A DNA stretch of 64,000 nt from CAVPUA01 sp963708805 (GCA_963708805.1 CAVPUA010000001.1:787892-851891), one strand, 5' to 3'. Counted from the first letter of the stretch, positions 47,267 to 57,944 are shown. The notes: a model not told the origin generated them from the letters alone. Numbers and translations: made by a program.

Positions 47267-48982
47267 GTGACCGTTGCTCTTTCCAGTGAAGCTCGCACCG
47301 CCGCCCTCGACGCGATGGCGTCGCAGGATCTCGACGTCCTCGTCGTCGGCGGTGGTGTCGTCGGGGCCGGCGCCGCGCTGGACGCGGTGACCAGAGGTCT
47401 GTCGACCGCGCTGGTCGAATCGCGCGACTGGGCCAGCGGCACGTCGAGCCGGTCGAGCAAGTTGATTCACGGCGGGCTGCGCTACCTCGAGATGCTCGAC
47501 TTCGGGCTGGTCAACGAGGCCCTGCATGAGCGCGGCCTGCTGCTGCAGCGCTTGGCCCCGCATCTCGTCCGGCCGGTGCCGTTCCTGTACCCGCTGCAGC
47601 ACCGCATCTGGGAACGCCCCTATGTGGGCTCGGGAATCCTGCTCTACGACATCATGGCGACCAGTTCGGGCAACTCCCGGGGATTGCCGCACCATCGGCA
47701 CATGACGCGTCGACGGGCGCTGCGGGAGGCGCCGGGTCTGCGCAAGGACTCGTTGATCGGCGCCGTGCAGTACTGGGACGCCCAGGTCGACGACGCCCGC
47801 CACACCATGACCGTGATCCGCACGGCGGCCGACTACGGCGCCCACGTCGCCAACCGCACGCAGGTGCTCGACTTCCTGCGCGAGGGCGAGCGCGTCACCG
47901 GTGCCCGGATCGTCGACCTCGAGACGGGCGTCGAGCGCGACGTGCGCGCCAAGCAGGTGATCAACGCGACCGGTGTGTGGACCGACGACACGCAGGCGCT
48001 GGCCGACACGCGCGGGCAGTTCCACGTGCGGGCGTCCAAGGGCGTGCACCTGGTCGTGCCGCGTGATCGCATCCAGTCGCAGACCGGCATCATCCTGCGC
48101 ACCGAGAAGAGCGTGCTGTTCGTCATCCCGTGGGGCCGGCACTGGATCATCGGCACCACCGACACCGACTGGGAGCTCGACAAGGCGCATCCGGCCGCGA
48201 GCGCGTCCGACATCGAGTACGTGCTCGAGCACGTCAACTCCGTGCTGCAGTCGCCGTTGTCGAGCGCGGACGTCGAGGGCGTCTACGCCGGGCTGCGGCC
48301 GTTGCTGGCGCACGAGTCCGAGTCGACGTCGAAGCTGTCGCGCGAGCATGTGGTCGGTCATCCGGTGCCGGGCCTGGTGGTGATCGCCGGCGGCAAGTAC
48401 ACGACCTATCGCGTGATGGGCAAGGACGCCGTCGACGAGGCCGTCCGCGGCATGGACGAGCGGGTGGCCGAGTCGGTCACCGACCGCACGCCGCTCGTGG
48501 GCGCCGAGGGCTACGAGGCGCTGCGCAACCAGCGGCACTGCATCGCCGCCGCGGCCGGAGTGCACGTGGCGCGCGTCGAGCATCTGCTCGGCCGGTACGG
48601 GTCGCTGACCCACGAGGTGCTCGATCTGATCAAGGCCGACCCCAAGCTGGCGACACCGCTGCCGGGCGCTGATGACTACCTGCAGGCCGAGGTCGTCTAC
48701 GCCGTCACCCACGAGGGCGCCCGTCACGTCGAGGACGTCCTGGCCCGCCGCACCCGCATCTCGATCGAGGCGTGGGATCGCGGTGTCAGTGCGGCTCCGG
48801 TCGTCGCCGATCTGATGGGTGATCAACTCGGCTGGGACGAAGCTGAGCGCGAGCGCGAGATCACGTTCTACCAGGAGCGCGTGCAGGCCGAACGCAACAG
48901 CCAGACCGAGCCTGACGACCAGGCGGCCGACCGGGCGCGGCTCGAGGCCCCGGACGTGGTCAAGCCCTCGGCCCTGGCCTGA
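47267..48982 (+). CDS. glpD: Glycerol-3-phosphate dehydrogenase (FAD-dependent)
   Basis: 571 aa if started at GTG 47267. FAD-binding Rossmann motif DVLVVGGGVVGAGAALDAVTRG, then WASGTSSRSSKLIHGGLRYLE, a GlpD signature. Later blocks are VINATGVWTDD, GVHLVVPRDRI, GIILRTEKSVLFVIPWG, GGKYTTYRVMGKDAVD and a C-terminal helical DAO_C domain. It oxidises glycerol 3-phosphate to dihydroxyacetone phosphate at the membrane, feeding electrons to the quinone pool. As the sequence stands it is continuous with glpK in one 1083-residue frame; see findings. Confidence 0.92.
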   Translation: MTVALSSEARTAALDAMASQDLDVLVVGGGVVGAGAALDAVTRGLSTALVESRDWASGTSSRSSKLIHGGLRYLEMLDFGLVNEALHERGLLLQRLAPHLVRPVPFLYPLQHRIWERPYVGSGILLYDIMATSSGNSRGLPHHRHMTRRRALREAPGLRKDSLIGAVQYWDAQVDDARHTMTVIRTAADYGAHVANRTQVLDFLREGERVTGARIVDLETGVERDVRAKQVINATGVWTDDTQALADTRGQFHVRASKGVHLVVPRDRIQSQTGIILRTEKSVLFVIPWGRHWIIGTTDTDWELDKAHPAASASDIEYVLEHVNSVLQSPLSSADVEGVYAGLRPLLAHESESTSKLSREHVVGHPVPGLVVIAGGKYTTYRVMGKDAVDEAVRGMDERVAESVTDRTPLVGAEGYEALRNQRHCIAAAAGVHVARVEHLLGRYGSLTHEVLDLIKADPKLATPLPGADDYLQAEVVYAVTHEGARHVEDVLARRTRISIEAWDRGVSAAPVVADLMGDQLGWDEAEREREITFYQERVQAERNSQTEPDDQAADRARLEAPDVVKPSALA

Positions 48983-48987
48983 TCTCC

Positions 48988-49022
48988 GGACGGATTGCCG
49001 CGCGGGGCGCGGTGATCCGTCC
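48988..49022. terminator. Hairpin after glpD
   Basis: GGACGGAT and ATCCGTCC are perfect 8-bp arms, and CCGCG/CGCGG forms an inner stem. It begins 6 bp after the glpD stop and ends 22 bp before the next ATG. No T run, as is common in high-GC bacteria. Confidence 0.65.
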
Positions 49023-49043
49023 CCGAGAGGTAAAGATGGAGCC

Positions 49044-50826
<1,783 letters not shown>

Positions 50827-50835
50827 CCCGATTTC

Positions 50836-50870
50836 GGAGAGTTGGCCGCGCTGAGCGCGGTTAACTCTCC
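50836..50870. terminator. Perfect hairpin after acyl-CoA dehydrogenase
   Basis: GGAGAGTT and AACTCTCC pair, followed by two G-U pairs and a CCGCGC/GCGCGG inner stem around a TGA loop, giving 16 pairs without bulge. It starts 9 bp after the stop codon. A T tract is absent. Confidence 0.75.
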
Positions 50871-50892
50871 ACAAGTCGCGCGGGCTACCGTC

Positions 50893-51231
50893 ATGGGCAT
50901 GACGACAGTCCGGCCGGTCAACACCGGAGCCCTGCTGCGCTATCGCATCGCGGCGTTCACGACCGGCTTCGTGCTGCTGGCCGGAACGATCATGCTGATC
51001 CTCAAGGACGTCGCGAACGTCCCGCACATGGAACCCGAGACCGGGCTGGTCTGGCTGTTCCACGGCTGGTTCTTCTTGATCTACGTCGTGCTGACGTTCT
51101 TCCTGGGCCTCAACCTGCGGTGGCCGATCTGGAAGTTCCTGGTCGTGATGGTCGCCGGCACGATCCCGACGATGTCGTTCGTGGCCGAGCACTACGTGAT
51201 GCGCGAGGTCCGTTCGCGCGAGTCGTCCTGA
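50893..51231 (+). CDS. DUF3817 membrane protein
   Basis: 112 aa from ATG 50893 (or 110 aa from 50899). Three helices: LLRYRIAAFTTGFVLLAGTIMLIL, VWLFHGWFFLIYVVLTFFLGL and IWKFLVVMVAGTIPTMSFVAEHYV. The pattern of an HGW motif at the start of helix two and an E-H near the end of helix three is that of DUF3817. Function unknown; family members occur next to many housekeeping genes. The 3' end overlaps the antisense ECF sigma gene by 40 bp. Confidence 0.75.
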   Translation: MGMTTVRPVNTGALLRYRIAAFTTGFVLLAGTIMLILKDVANVPHMEPETGLVWLFHGWFFLIYVVLTFFLGLNLRWPIWKFLVVMVAGTIPTMSFVAEHYVMREVRSRESS

Positions 51232-51734
51232 CCGAAGTTCTCGACGAGGTCGGCCCGGGCGCGCGCCACGCGTGAGCGCACCGTGCCGACCGGGCAGCCG
51301 CAGACGTCGGCCGCCTCGGCGTAGGACAGCCCGACGAGCTGGGTGAGCACGAACGCCTCGCGCCGATCGGCGTCGAGGGAGTCGAGCAGCGCGCGGGCGG
51401 TGACCTGGTCGGCCGGGTCGGCGGCCAGCCGCTCGCGCGCGGACGGTACCGCTCGCACCCGGACGGCGCTGCGCACCGCATCAGCGCAGACGTGCCGCGC
51501 GATGGCCAAGATCCACGTCCGCGCCGACGACCGGCCGGCGAAGCGGTGCAGAGCGGCAAAGGCCCGGGCGTAGGTCTCCTGGGTCAGGTCGTCGGCGGCG
51601 CCGCGGGTGCCGAGGTTGGCGCAGGTGCGCCAGACGTCGGGCTGGGTGAGCCGGACGAACTCGGCGGCGGCCACGGCGTCACCGCGGCGGGCGCGCAGGG
51701 CGTGGGCGGTGACGGCGTCGACGTCCGACTCCAC
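51192..51734 (-). CDS. ECF-family RNA polymerase sigma factor
   Basis: 180 aa. GTG 51734 with AGGAGGT 6 bp upstream decides the start. Region 2 has TRGAADDLTQETYARAFAALHRFAGRSSARTWILAIARH; region 4 has REAFVLTQLVGLSYAEAADVCGCPVGTVRSRVARARADL, the -35 binding helix-turn-helix. It is divergent from a zinc-binding anti-sigma factor, which would hold it inactive. The cysteine pair in region 4 (VCGC) is notable in a locus concerned with copper and thiols. Likely controls the copper cluster to its right. Confidence 0.88.
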   Translation of the reverse strand: MESDVDAVTAHALRARRGDAVAAAEFVRLTQPDVWRTCANLGTRGAADDLTQETYARAFAALHRFAGRSSARTWILAIARHVCADAVRSAVRVRAVPSARERLAADPADQVTARALLDSLDADRREAFVLTQLVGLSYAEAADVCGCPVGTVRSRVARARADLVENFGQDDSRERTSRIT

Positions 51735-51800
51735 AACCCACCTCCTGTGACCTGGCTCACCGCGGGAACTTCTGACCCGGAAGACACGACCAATATCCAC

Positions 51801-52442
51801 GTGAAGTGCGACCGGTTCCGTGAGGCGGCATCCGCCCGGCTCGACGACGAGCCGATCGGCATGGCCTCGTCGGCCCTCGATCATCACCTGGCTACCTGTG
51901 TGGATTGTGCCCGATGGCTCGACGACGCCACTCGGCTGACCCGCACCGTGCGGGTCGCGCCGACGAACGTGCCCGATCTGAGCGAAAAGATCCTGGGCGA
52001 CGCCGTGCTGCCGACCCGGCGCGTTCTGCGCACCCGCAACCGGCTGCGGCTCGGCATCGCGTTCGTCGGCGTGATCCAGCTCGTTCTCGCCGCCCCGGCC
52101 CTGTTCGGCACCGACCCCGGCATGGCGATGGCGGTGCACGCGACGCACGAGTCGGCGGCCTGGTGCACGGCGATCGGCATCGCGTTGCTGGCCACCGCGC
52201 TCAAGCCGGCGCGCGCGGCCGGTGTGCTGACCGTGCTGGCGACGTTCGTCGGTGTGCTGGCCCTGCTGAGCATCCGTGACGTCGCCAGCGGGGCGGTCGA
52301 ACTGCCGCGGCTGGCCACCCACCTGGCGGCGGTCGCCGGGCTGGGGCTGGTCGCGCTGCTGAGCCGGGCGGAGCGGGCCTTGCCGCCCGCGCCCGAGGTC
52401 GAGGCGGGGTCGACCGGTTCGCGGCTGCGGGGCGTGGCGTGA
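51801..52442 (+). CDS. Zinc-binding (ZAS) anti-sigma factor with membrane domain
   Basis: 213 aa. GTG 51801. The ZAS motif is visible as H29-x3-C33-x2-C36 in HHLATCVDCARWLDDA, preceded by a lone Cys3; this binds zinc and clamps the sigma factor. Four to five membrane helices follow (LGIAFVGVIQLVLAAPALF, AWCTAIGIALLATALK, AAGVLTVLATFVGVLALLSI and LATHLAAVAGLGLVALLS), so it senses from the membrane. A GGGAAC -35-like element at 51764-51769 lies in the divergent region. Its stop overlaps the GTG of the CopC-CopD gene, tying the regulator to the copper operon. Confidence 0.85.
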   Translation: MKCDRFREAASARLDDEPIGMASSALDHHLATCVDCARWLDDATRLTRTVRVAPTNVPDLSEKILGDAVLPTRRVLRTRNRLRLGIAFVGVIQLVLAAPALFGTDPGMAMAVHATHESAAWCTAIGIALLATALKPARAAGVLTVLATFVGVLALLSIRDVASGAVELPRLATHLAAVAGLGLVALLSRAERALPPAPEVEAGSTGSRLRGVA

Positions 52443-54102
52443 GGCGCTTCCTGGCCGCCCTGTTCGTCCTGCTCGGCTTGGCGTTGCTGAGTGCGCAGTC
52501 GGCGTCGGCGCACGCCACGGTGGCCGGCTCGAACCCGGTCGACGGATCGCGGCTGACGACCGCGCCCAAGACGGTCGAGATCGACTTCGACCAGGCCGTC
52601 AGCATCGGCACGAACGTCGGCTACCTGCACGTGATCGACCAGAGTGGCAAGCGGGTCGACACCGGCTCGACCGAGCACCCCGGCGGCGACGCCAGCAAGA
52701 TCGAAGTCGCGCTGAGCAGCGGGCTCGGCGACGGGACGTACACGGCGAGCTTCCGGATCATCTCGGCCGACTCGCATCCGGTCGCGGGGGCGATCCGGTT
52801 CGTGGTCGGCAACGGCGCGCTGGCGACGACGTTCGTGGCGCCCGTCCGCGGTGGACGGCGCGACCGGTACCGCGTTCGACGTCGTGCGCTGGCTGGCGTT
52901 CGCGGGATTCGCGGTGCTGGCCGGCGGCTGGTTGATGTTCACGATCTGGCCGGCCGGACGCGACGACCGCACCGCGCGCGGGCTGGTGCGCGGCGGCTGG
53001 CTGCTGTCGGTCGTGGCCGCGCTGGCCGAACTGCTGGTGCAGGGCCCGTACGCGGCCGGCACCGGACTCGGACGCGTCGTCAGCCCGAGCCTGATCGACT
53101 CGACGCTGCACACCGACTACGGGCTGGCCCACTCACTGCGGCTGCTGGCGCTGGGCGCGCTGGGTTTCGTGCTGGCGATCCTGCTGCGCCGACTCGAGCC
53201 GTACCGCGACCGGCTCGAACAGATCGCCGGGCTGCTCGTGCTCGGCGTGGCGGTGACCTTCGCGGCCAGCGGGCATGCTGCGTCCGAACACCCGCAGTGG
53301 CTCGCGATGGCCAGCGACACGTTGCACATCACGGCGATGGGCGTGTGGGTCGGCGGCCTTCTCGTCCTGGCCGCGGCGGTGTTCCCACGTGCCGAGCCGG
53401 ACGAGTTGGGCTACGTGATGCCGAACTTCTCGCGCATCGCCTACATCTGCGTCGGCACGCTGGCGGTGACCGGGACGTATCAGGCCTACCTCGGCGTCGG
53501 CAGCTGGCGGGCGCTGGTCGTCACCGACTACGGCCGGCTGGTGCTGCTCAAGATCGCGCTGTTCATGATCCTGCTCGGACTGGGCAACGTGGCCCGCCAG
53601 TCGGTGCAGCGACGGTTCGTGCGGGTGGCGTACGCCATGACCGTCGGACACGATCGAGGAAGAGCCTCCGGCCCACCCGCTGCGGCGGACCGTCATCATC
53701 GAGCTGGTGATCGCCGCCGGCGTGCTGGCCGCGACCGCGGTGCTGACCGCCGATCCGCCGGGCGCCGCGGCCCTGGACACGATCGACTCGAAGCCGCAGA
53801 CGGTGACCGTGGCGCTGTCGACGAGCAGCGAACTCGACGTGACATTGAGCTCGCGCCGGCACGGGCCGATCTCGCTCGACATCGAGCCGGGCAAGGGCGC
53901 CAAGCCGCCGAAGCTGACGGTGACCGCGGCCGAGCCGGCCAAGCAGCTCGGCCCGATCACGATCCCCCTCACGGCCACTTCGACCGGATACAGCGCGTCG
54001 AGCGTGCTCTTCCCATCTGCCGGCAAATGGACGTTGACGTTCACGTCAACCACGTCCGAGTTCGATTCCACTGTCGCGAACGTCAACGTCAACCTGCACT
54101 GA
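52439..54102 (+). CDS. CopC-CopD fusion copper protein (YcnJ-like), two frameshifts
   Basis: GTG overlaps the anti-sigma stop. Signal peptide ends SAQSASA, exposing His in HATVAGSNPVDGS as the first residue of the CopC domain, a known Cu(II) ligand; the second site is in SADSHPVAG. A break near 52848 separates the CopD part, which has eight helices (VRWLAFAGFAVLAGGWLMF, LHITAMGVWVGGLLVLAAAVF and others). A further break near 53640 precedes a C-terminal helix and an exported beta domain (ITIPLTATSTGYSA) of YtkA type. About 554 aa. Bacillus YcnJ, the model, imports copper. Confidence 0.85.
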
Positions 54103-54111
54103 AAGGGCACC

Positions 54112-54779
54112 ATGCGCACCTCACGTCGTCTGCTCACCGTCGTTCTCGTCGGGGGCGCCGCGCTGGCCGTGGCGTTTCCGGCGTCAGCCCACGTGACCGT
54201 CGACGCCCCGGGCGCGACGCGCGGCGGCAGCGACCAGATGATCAACATCCGGGTGCCCACCGAGAGCGATACGGCCAGCACGGTCGGGCTCAAGCTGCAG
54301 CTGCCGACCGACACGCCGATCGCGTCCGTCCTGGTCGAGCCGACGCCGGGCTGGACGTTCAAGGAGACGTCGGTGACGCTGGCCAAGCCGATCGTCACCG
54401 ACGACGGCAACATCACCAGCGCGGTCAGCGAGATCGACTGGACGGCGACGGCCGGCGGAACGGCGCCGGAGGAGTTCCAGGACTTCACGCTTCATCGCCG
54501 GCCAGCTGCCCGACGCGCGACCAGATCGTGTTCAAGGCGATCCAGACGTACAGCGACGGGACGACGGTGAGCTGGATCGAGACGCCGGCGCCGGGCAGTA
54601 CGGCCGAGCCCGACCACCCGGCCCCGACGCTGAGCTTGGCGTCCGCTGACACGACCACGGCGAAACCCAGCAAGTCGAGCAACACTGCACCGGTGATCCT
54701 GTCGATCGTGGCCCTGGTCGTGGCGGCGGCCGCGCTGGGCGTGGCGGTCGTGGGCCGGGCGAGGCGGAACGCCGGATGA
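54112..54779 (+). CDS. YcnI-like copper-binding protein (DUF1775), two frameshifts
   Basis: ATG, signal peptide ending FPASA, then HVTVDAPGATRGG: the mature N-terminal His is the Cu(II) ligand described for YcnI. The domain continues RVPTESDTASTVGLKLQLPTD and VEPTPGWTF. Surplus bases near 54491 and 54519 break the frame around FIAGQLPDA; the final frame holds TYSDGTTVSWIETP, a Ser/Thr-rich linker and a C-terminal membrane helix. So it is anchored outside the membrane. Follows CopC-CopD by 9 bp, the same pairing as ycnJ-ycnI in Bacillus. Confidence 0.85.
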
Positions 54780-55273
54780 GGCTCTCACTGCTCAGCGTCG
54801 CCGCGGGCGTCGTCGCCCTGGCCGGTGCGGCGGCCCTGGCTCGCGGCGCGATGCCGCAGGCGGCGGCCAGCGGGGGAGCGGCGTCCGACAGCCCGCCGAT
54901 CGTGGTCAGCGGCGCCTACATCCGCCAGCCGGCCTCGCCGAGCTTGGCCGCGGCCTACCTCACGATCTACAACACGACGGCCACGCCTGACACGCTGCAG
55001 TCGGTGACGAGCGGGTCGAGCGAGGAGTCGTCCATCCATACCGAGGTGAACAGCTCGATGGTCGAGAACACGAGCGGGCTGGTCATCCCGGCCCATTCGA
55101 GCGTGGTGCTCAAGCCGACGACGGGACACGTCATGCTGCAGAACATCTACGGGACGCTCACCGCCGGTCAGACGGTGAACCTGGAGCTGGACTTCAAGAA
55201 CGCGGGGCCGGTGCTGGTGACGGCCCCGGTGATCGGGATCTACGCGCCGGTCCCGGCGGGGGCGTCCAAGTGA
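54776..55273 (+). CDS. PCu(A)C-family copper chaperone
   Basis: 165 aa. ATG overlaps the YcnI stop. Signal peptide or anchor in the first 25 residues. The copper site is H88, M95, H118 and M120 (HTEVNSSMVE, then TTGHVML), a shortened version of the H-M...HxM motif. Family fold blocks: AAYLTIYNTTATPDTLQSV, VIPAHSSVVLKPTTGHVMLQNI and VNLELDFKNAGPV. It carries Cu(I) outside the membrane, usually to the CuA centre of cytochrome oxidase with Sco1, which is encoded next. GTGA overlap with sco1. Confidence 0.88.
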   Translation: MRLSLLSVAAGVVALAGAAALARGAMPQAAASGGAASDSPPIVVSGAYIRQPASPSLAAAYLTIYNTTATPDTLQSVTSGSSEESSIHTEVNSSMVENTSGLVIPAHSSVVLKPTTGHVMLQNIYGTLTAGQTVNLELDFKNAGPVLVTAPVIGIYAPVPAGASK

Positions 55274-55887
55274 AGCGGCTGCTGCTCGCGCTCGCCGCGC
55301 TGCTGCTGTTGACCGCGTGTACGAGCGGCAGTCATGCGTCGTCAACCTCGACGGGGCTCAATGACAACCCGGTGAGCAAGTACCAGGGCTTCGGGATGGT
55401 GCCGCCGCAGCCCCGGCCGGCGTTCACCCTGACCGACGACAACGGGCAGCCGTACTCGTTCGCCACCGCCACCGCGGGCAAGCCGACGTTCCTCTATTTC
55501 GGCTACACGCACTGCCCGGACGTGTGCCCCACGACGATGGCCGACATCGGCATCGCGCTGAAGTCGGTGCCGGCCGCGCTGCGCTCGCAGGTGCAGGTCG
55601 TCTTCGTGACGACGGACGTGCTGCACGACACCGGACCGGTCATCAAGCAGTGGCTCTCGGCCTTCGAAACCGGGCTGCCGAACCCGTTCGTCGGGCTGTA
55701 CGGAACGCAGGCCCAGATCGACGCGGCGCAGGCGGCCGCACACGTCACGCTGGCCCAGGACGAGGGTCAAACACATTCGGCTCAGGTATTGCTCTACGGT
55801 GCAGACGACTATGCACGCGTGAGCTACGCGGAATCGGACAACGAGTCCGACGCGATGGCCCACGATCTGCCGTTGGTATCGAAGTAG
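55270..55887 (+). CDS. Sco1/SenC-family copper metallochaperone lipoprotein
   Basis: 205 aa. Lipobox LLTAC at residues 13-17 anchors it outside the membrane. The thioredoxin-fold copper site is C82PDVC86 in FGYTHCPDVCPTTMADIG, with the third ligand His169 in EGQTHSAQVLLYG. Sco1 delivers copper and keeps the CuA cysteines of cytochrome c oxidase reduced. It overlaps the PCuAC gene, and both together are the standard CuA assembly pair. Confidence 0.9.
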   Translation: MKRLLLALAALLLLTACTSGSHASSTSTGLNDNPVSKYQGFGMVPPQPRPAFTLTDDNGQPYSFATATAGKPTFLYFGYTHCPDVCPTTMADIGIALKSVPAALRSQVQVVFVTTDVLHDTGPVIKQWLSAFETGLPNPFVGLYGTQAQIDAAQAAAHVTLAQDEGQTHSAQVLLYGADDYARVSYAESDNESDAMAHDLPLVSK

Positions 55888-55897
55888 GAGAGCTGAC

Positions 55898-56333
55898 TTG
55901 AACTGGACCCAGATCCGTCCCTGGCTGGGCACCGTCGCCCGCCTCGTGCTGGGCGTGGTGTTCGTCATCGCCGGGTGGCAGAAGCTGCAGGACCCGCGGA
56001 CGTTCCTGCGGGCCGTCCGGGCCTACGACGCGACGCCGGAGTGGCTCTCGCACGGCATCGCGTACGGGCTGCCGGTGCTCGAGGTGTGCCTGGGCGTGCT
56101 GTTGATCGTCGGCTTCGTCACGCGCTACGCCGCCGCGGTCACCGGGCGTGCTGCTGATCGTTCTTCCTGATCGGGATCATCGAGGCGGGCGCGCGTGGCA
56201 TCAAGCTGCAGTGCGGCTGCTTCGGCGGCGGCGGCGCGCTCGAGCTCGTCCTCGGCGCACACGACGTACCTGCTCGACTCGCTGCGCGACGTCGGTCTGC
56301 TGATCCTCGCCGTCTATCTGGTCTCTGTGCGCG
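55898..56333 (+). CDS. MauE/DoxX-like membrane protein, multiple frameshifts
   Basis: TTG start with AGGAG upstream. Four helices: VARLVLGVVFVIAGWQKLQ, YGLPVLEVCLGVLLIVGFVT, then, after breaks near 56148 and 56158, LLIVFLIGIIEAGARGIKLQCGCFGGG, and after a break near 56258 DVGLLILAVYLV. The cysteine pair in QCGCFG is the MauE mark; MauE-like proteins pass reducing power to thioredoxin-like partners, here probably the DsbA-like protein encoded next. The border with that gene is unclear because of the frameshifts: SLDEYFARN, placed at the start of the next entry, could be this protein's C-terminus. Confidence 0.7.
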
Positions 56334-57314
56334 ATGACGCGGATCTCGCTGGACGAGTACTTCGCGCGCAACGACAACGTCGAGCTGCCCTCGGCCAAGC
56401 GGATGCGCAGCGCCCAGGGGCAGCGCAAGTACAACGCGATGCTCGAAGCCCGCAAGGCCGAGGCGCGCACCCGCAACCGTTACCTCGTGTCGTCGATGGC
56501 GCTGCTCGTCGTGCTGATCAGCGTCATCGGCATCGGCGTGCAGTCGAACCGGGCCAAGATCACCGGCTCGACGACGGCCACGAACGCGTCGGCCTCGAAC
56601 GGTGTCGTGCTGGGCAAGGCCGGCAAGGTGACGATCGACATCTACGAGGACTTCCAGTGCCCGTACTGCCAGCAGTTCCAGGCCGCGGCCGGCGCTGACA
56701 TCGACGCCTTGATCAGCTCGGACGAGGCGCAGGTGCGCTATCACATGGTGTCGTTCCTGGACTCGTCGTCGAACGGCAACCAGTACTCGACGCGGGCGGC
56801 CAACGCGTCGCTGCTGCGCGTCGGACATCTCGACGTCGGACTTCCTGAAGTACCACGACTACCTGTACTCGACGGTGAACGGGACCAACATCCAACCGGC
56901 CGAGGATACGAACGGCAGAACCGACGCCGATCTCGAGGGCTACGCCAAAGCCATCGGCATCGACGGCGACACCCTGACGACGTTCCAGACGTGCGTGACC
57001 TGCGCAGACAGCACAAGGGGCTGGTCGAGGCGATCACCGAGACGTGGAGCAAGCGTGGCTACAACGGCACGCCGATCCTGGTGGTGAACGGCAAGAACAT
57101 CAGCAACCCGTCCAAGGCCACGCTGGACGCGGCGGTGAAGAAGGCCTCGGCGTCGGCGACCGCGGGCGTGCCGCTGTCGGGTCAGCCGACGATCATCGCC
57201 GGACACGCCGTCGCCGACTGCTTCGGCTTCCGGCCACGGACACGACGTCGGCGTACTCCGTCGGCTACCGCCGCAGGCGTTCGGCCACGGCATCCGCGCT
57301 CGGCCTCGCCGTAG
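56334..57314 (+). CDS. Membrane-anchored DsbA-like thiol-disulphide oxidoreductase, frameshifted
   Basis: A basic cytoplasmic stretch (AQGQRKYNAMLEARKAEARTRNR), one membrane helix (YLVSSMALLVVLISVIGIGV), then the exported thioredoxin fold with active site CPYC in IDIYEDFQCPYCQQF. Breaks near 56830 and 57000 divide it; repaired parts read FLKYHDYLYSTVNG, DADLEGYAKAIGIDG and YNGTPILVVNGKNIS, which holds the cis-Pro. The domain ends near 57220 and the true stop is uncertain. It oxidises, isomerises or reduces protein cysteines outside the membrane. Last gene of the copper/thiol cluster. Confidence 0.82.
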   Translation: MTRISLDEYFARNDNVELPSAKRMRSAQGQRKYNAMLEARKAEARTRNRYLVSSMALLVVLISVIGIGVQSNRAKITGSTTATNASASNGVVLGKAGKVTIDIYEDFQCPYCQQFQAAAGADIDALISSDEAQVRYHMVSFLDSSSNGNQYSTRAANASLLRVGHLDVGLPEVPRLPVLDGERDQHPTGRGYERQNRRRSRGLRQSHRHRRRHPDDVPDVRDLRRQHKGLVEAITETWSKRGYNGTPILVVNGKNISNPSKATLDAAVKKASASATAGVPLSGQPTIIAGHAVADCFGFRPRTRRRRTPSATAAGVRPRHPRSASP

Positions 57315-57331
57315 CGGCTTCGAATGCACGC

Positions 57332-57367
57332 AAGGGCCGGTCATCCCTCGTCGGATGACCGGCCCTT
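57332..57367. terminator. Perfect bidirectional terminator between DsbA-like and HU genes
   Basis: AAGGGCCGGTCATCC and its exact complement surround a 6-base loop CTCGTC, 15 pairs without mismatch. It lies between two convergent genes and can stop transcription from both sides. Confidence 0.88.
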
Positions 57368-57383
57368 CGTGGTTGGTCGGGAC

Positions 57384-57659
57384 TTACTTGTTGGCAGCTT
57401 CCTTCAGGGCGCTGCCGGCGGAGAACTTGACCGTGTTGGCGGCCGGGATGGTGATGGTCGCGCCAGTCGCAGGGTTGCGTCCCTCGCGGGCGGCCCGCTT
57501 GCCGACCGAGACAGCGAAGAAGCCAGGCACGCTGACCTTGTCGCCCTTGGCAACTGCGGACTCGAGCGTGCTCTGCAGCGAGCGCAGAACGGCGTCGACC
57601 GTCTTCTGCTCCAGCGATGCGTCCTCGGCGACCGCGGCCACCAGTTCCTTGCGGTTCAC
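57384..57659 (-). CDS. hup: DNA-binding protein HU
   Basis: Intact, 91 aa. GTG start with AGGGAGAG upstream. MNRKELVAAVAEDASLEQKTVDAVL forms the dimerisation helices; VSVPGFFAVSVGKRAAREGRNPATG is the beta-arm region with the conserved RNP-type tip. It is a small nucleoid protein that bends DNA without sequence preference. It lacks the long Lys/Ala-rich C-terminal tail of mycobacterial and streptomycete HupB/HupS, so it is the short HupA-like form. Confidence 0.95.
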   Translation of the reverse strand: MNRKELVAAVAEDASLEQKTVDAVLRSLQSTLESAVAKGDKVSVPGFFAVSVGKRAAREGRNPATGATITIPAANTVKFSAGSALKEAANK

Positions 57660-57780
57660 GAACTCTCCCTTGGTTGGATCGGGTTTTCGGTGTTTCCCGA
57701 GTACCAGTATGGGTGATGGCCACGTGAGTCCCGTGTTCTGGGGTCTTCGGCGTGGCGTTCTGCCAGGTTCTGGCCTCGGA

Positions 57781-57810
57781 TTGGGTTCCCGCGCGGGCCC
57801 TGTGTAGCAT
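57781..57810 (+). promoter_or_regulatory. Promoter of tRNA-Ala
   Basis: TTGGGT (57781-57786) and TAGCAT (57805-57810) are separated by 18 bp and resemble the primary sigma -35 and -10 elements. The expected start of transcription is near 57817, 20 bp before the mature tRNA. Confidence 0.5.
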
Positions 57811-57837
57811 CGTCACTCGGCCCTGCGGGGCCGGTAT

Positions 57838-57913
57838 GGGGCTGTGGCGCAGCTGGTAGCGCACCACACTGGCAGTGTGGGGGTCAGGGGTTCGAGTCCC
57901 CTCAGCTCCACCA
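57838..57913 (+). tRNA. tRNA-Ala, anticodon GGC
   Basis: 76 nt with encoded CCA. Acceptor GGGGCTG pairs with CAGCTCC (one G-T). The anticodon arm CCACA-CTGGCAG-TGTGG has T33 and anticodon GGC, reading GCC. T arm AGGGG-TTCGAGT-CCCCT. All arms are intact. Confidence 0.97.
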
Positions 57914-57944
57914 GTAAATTCGGGCCTGATAACGCTTTCGGAGG

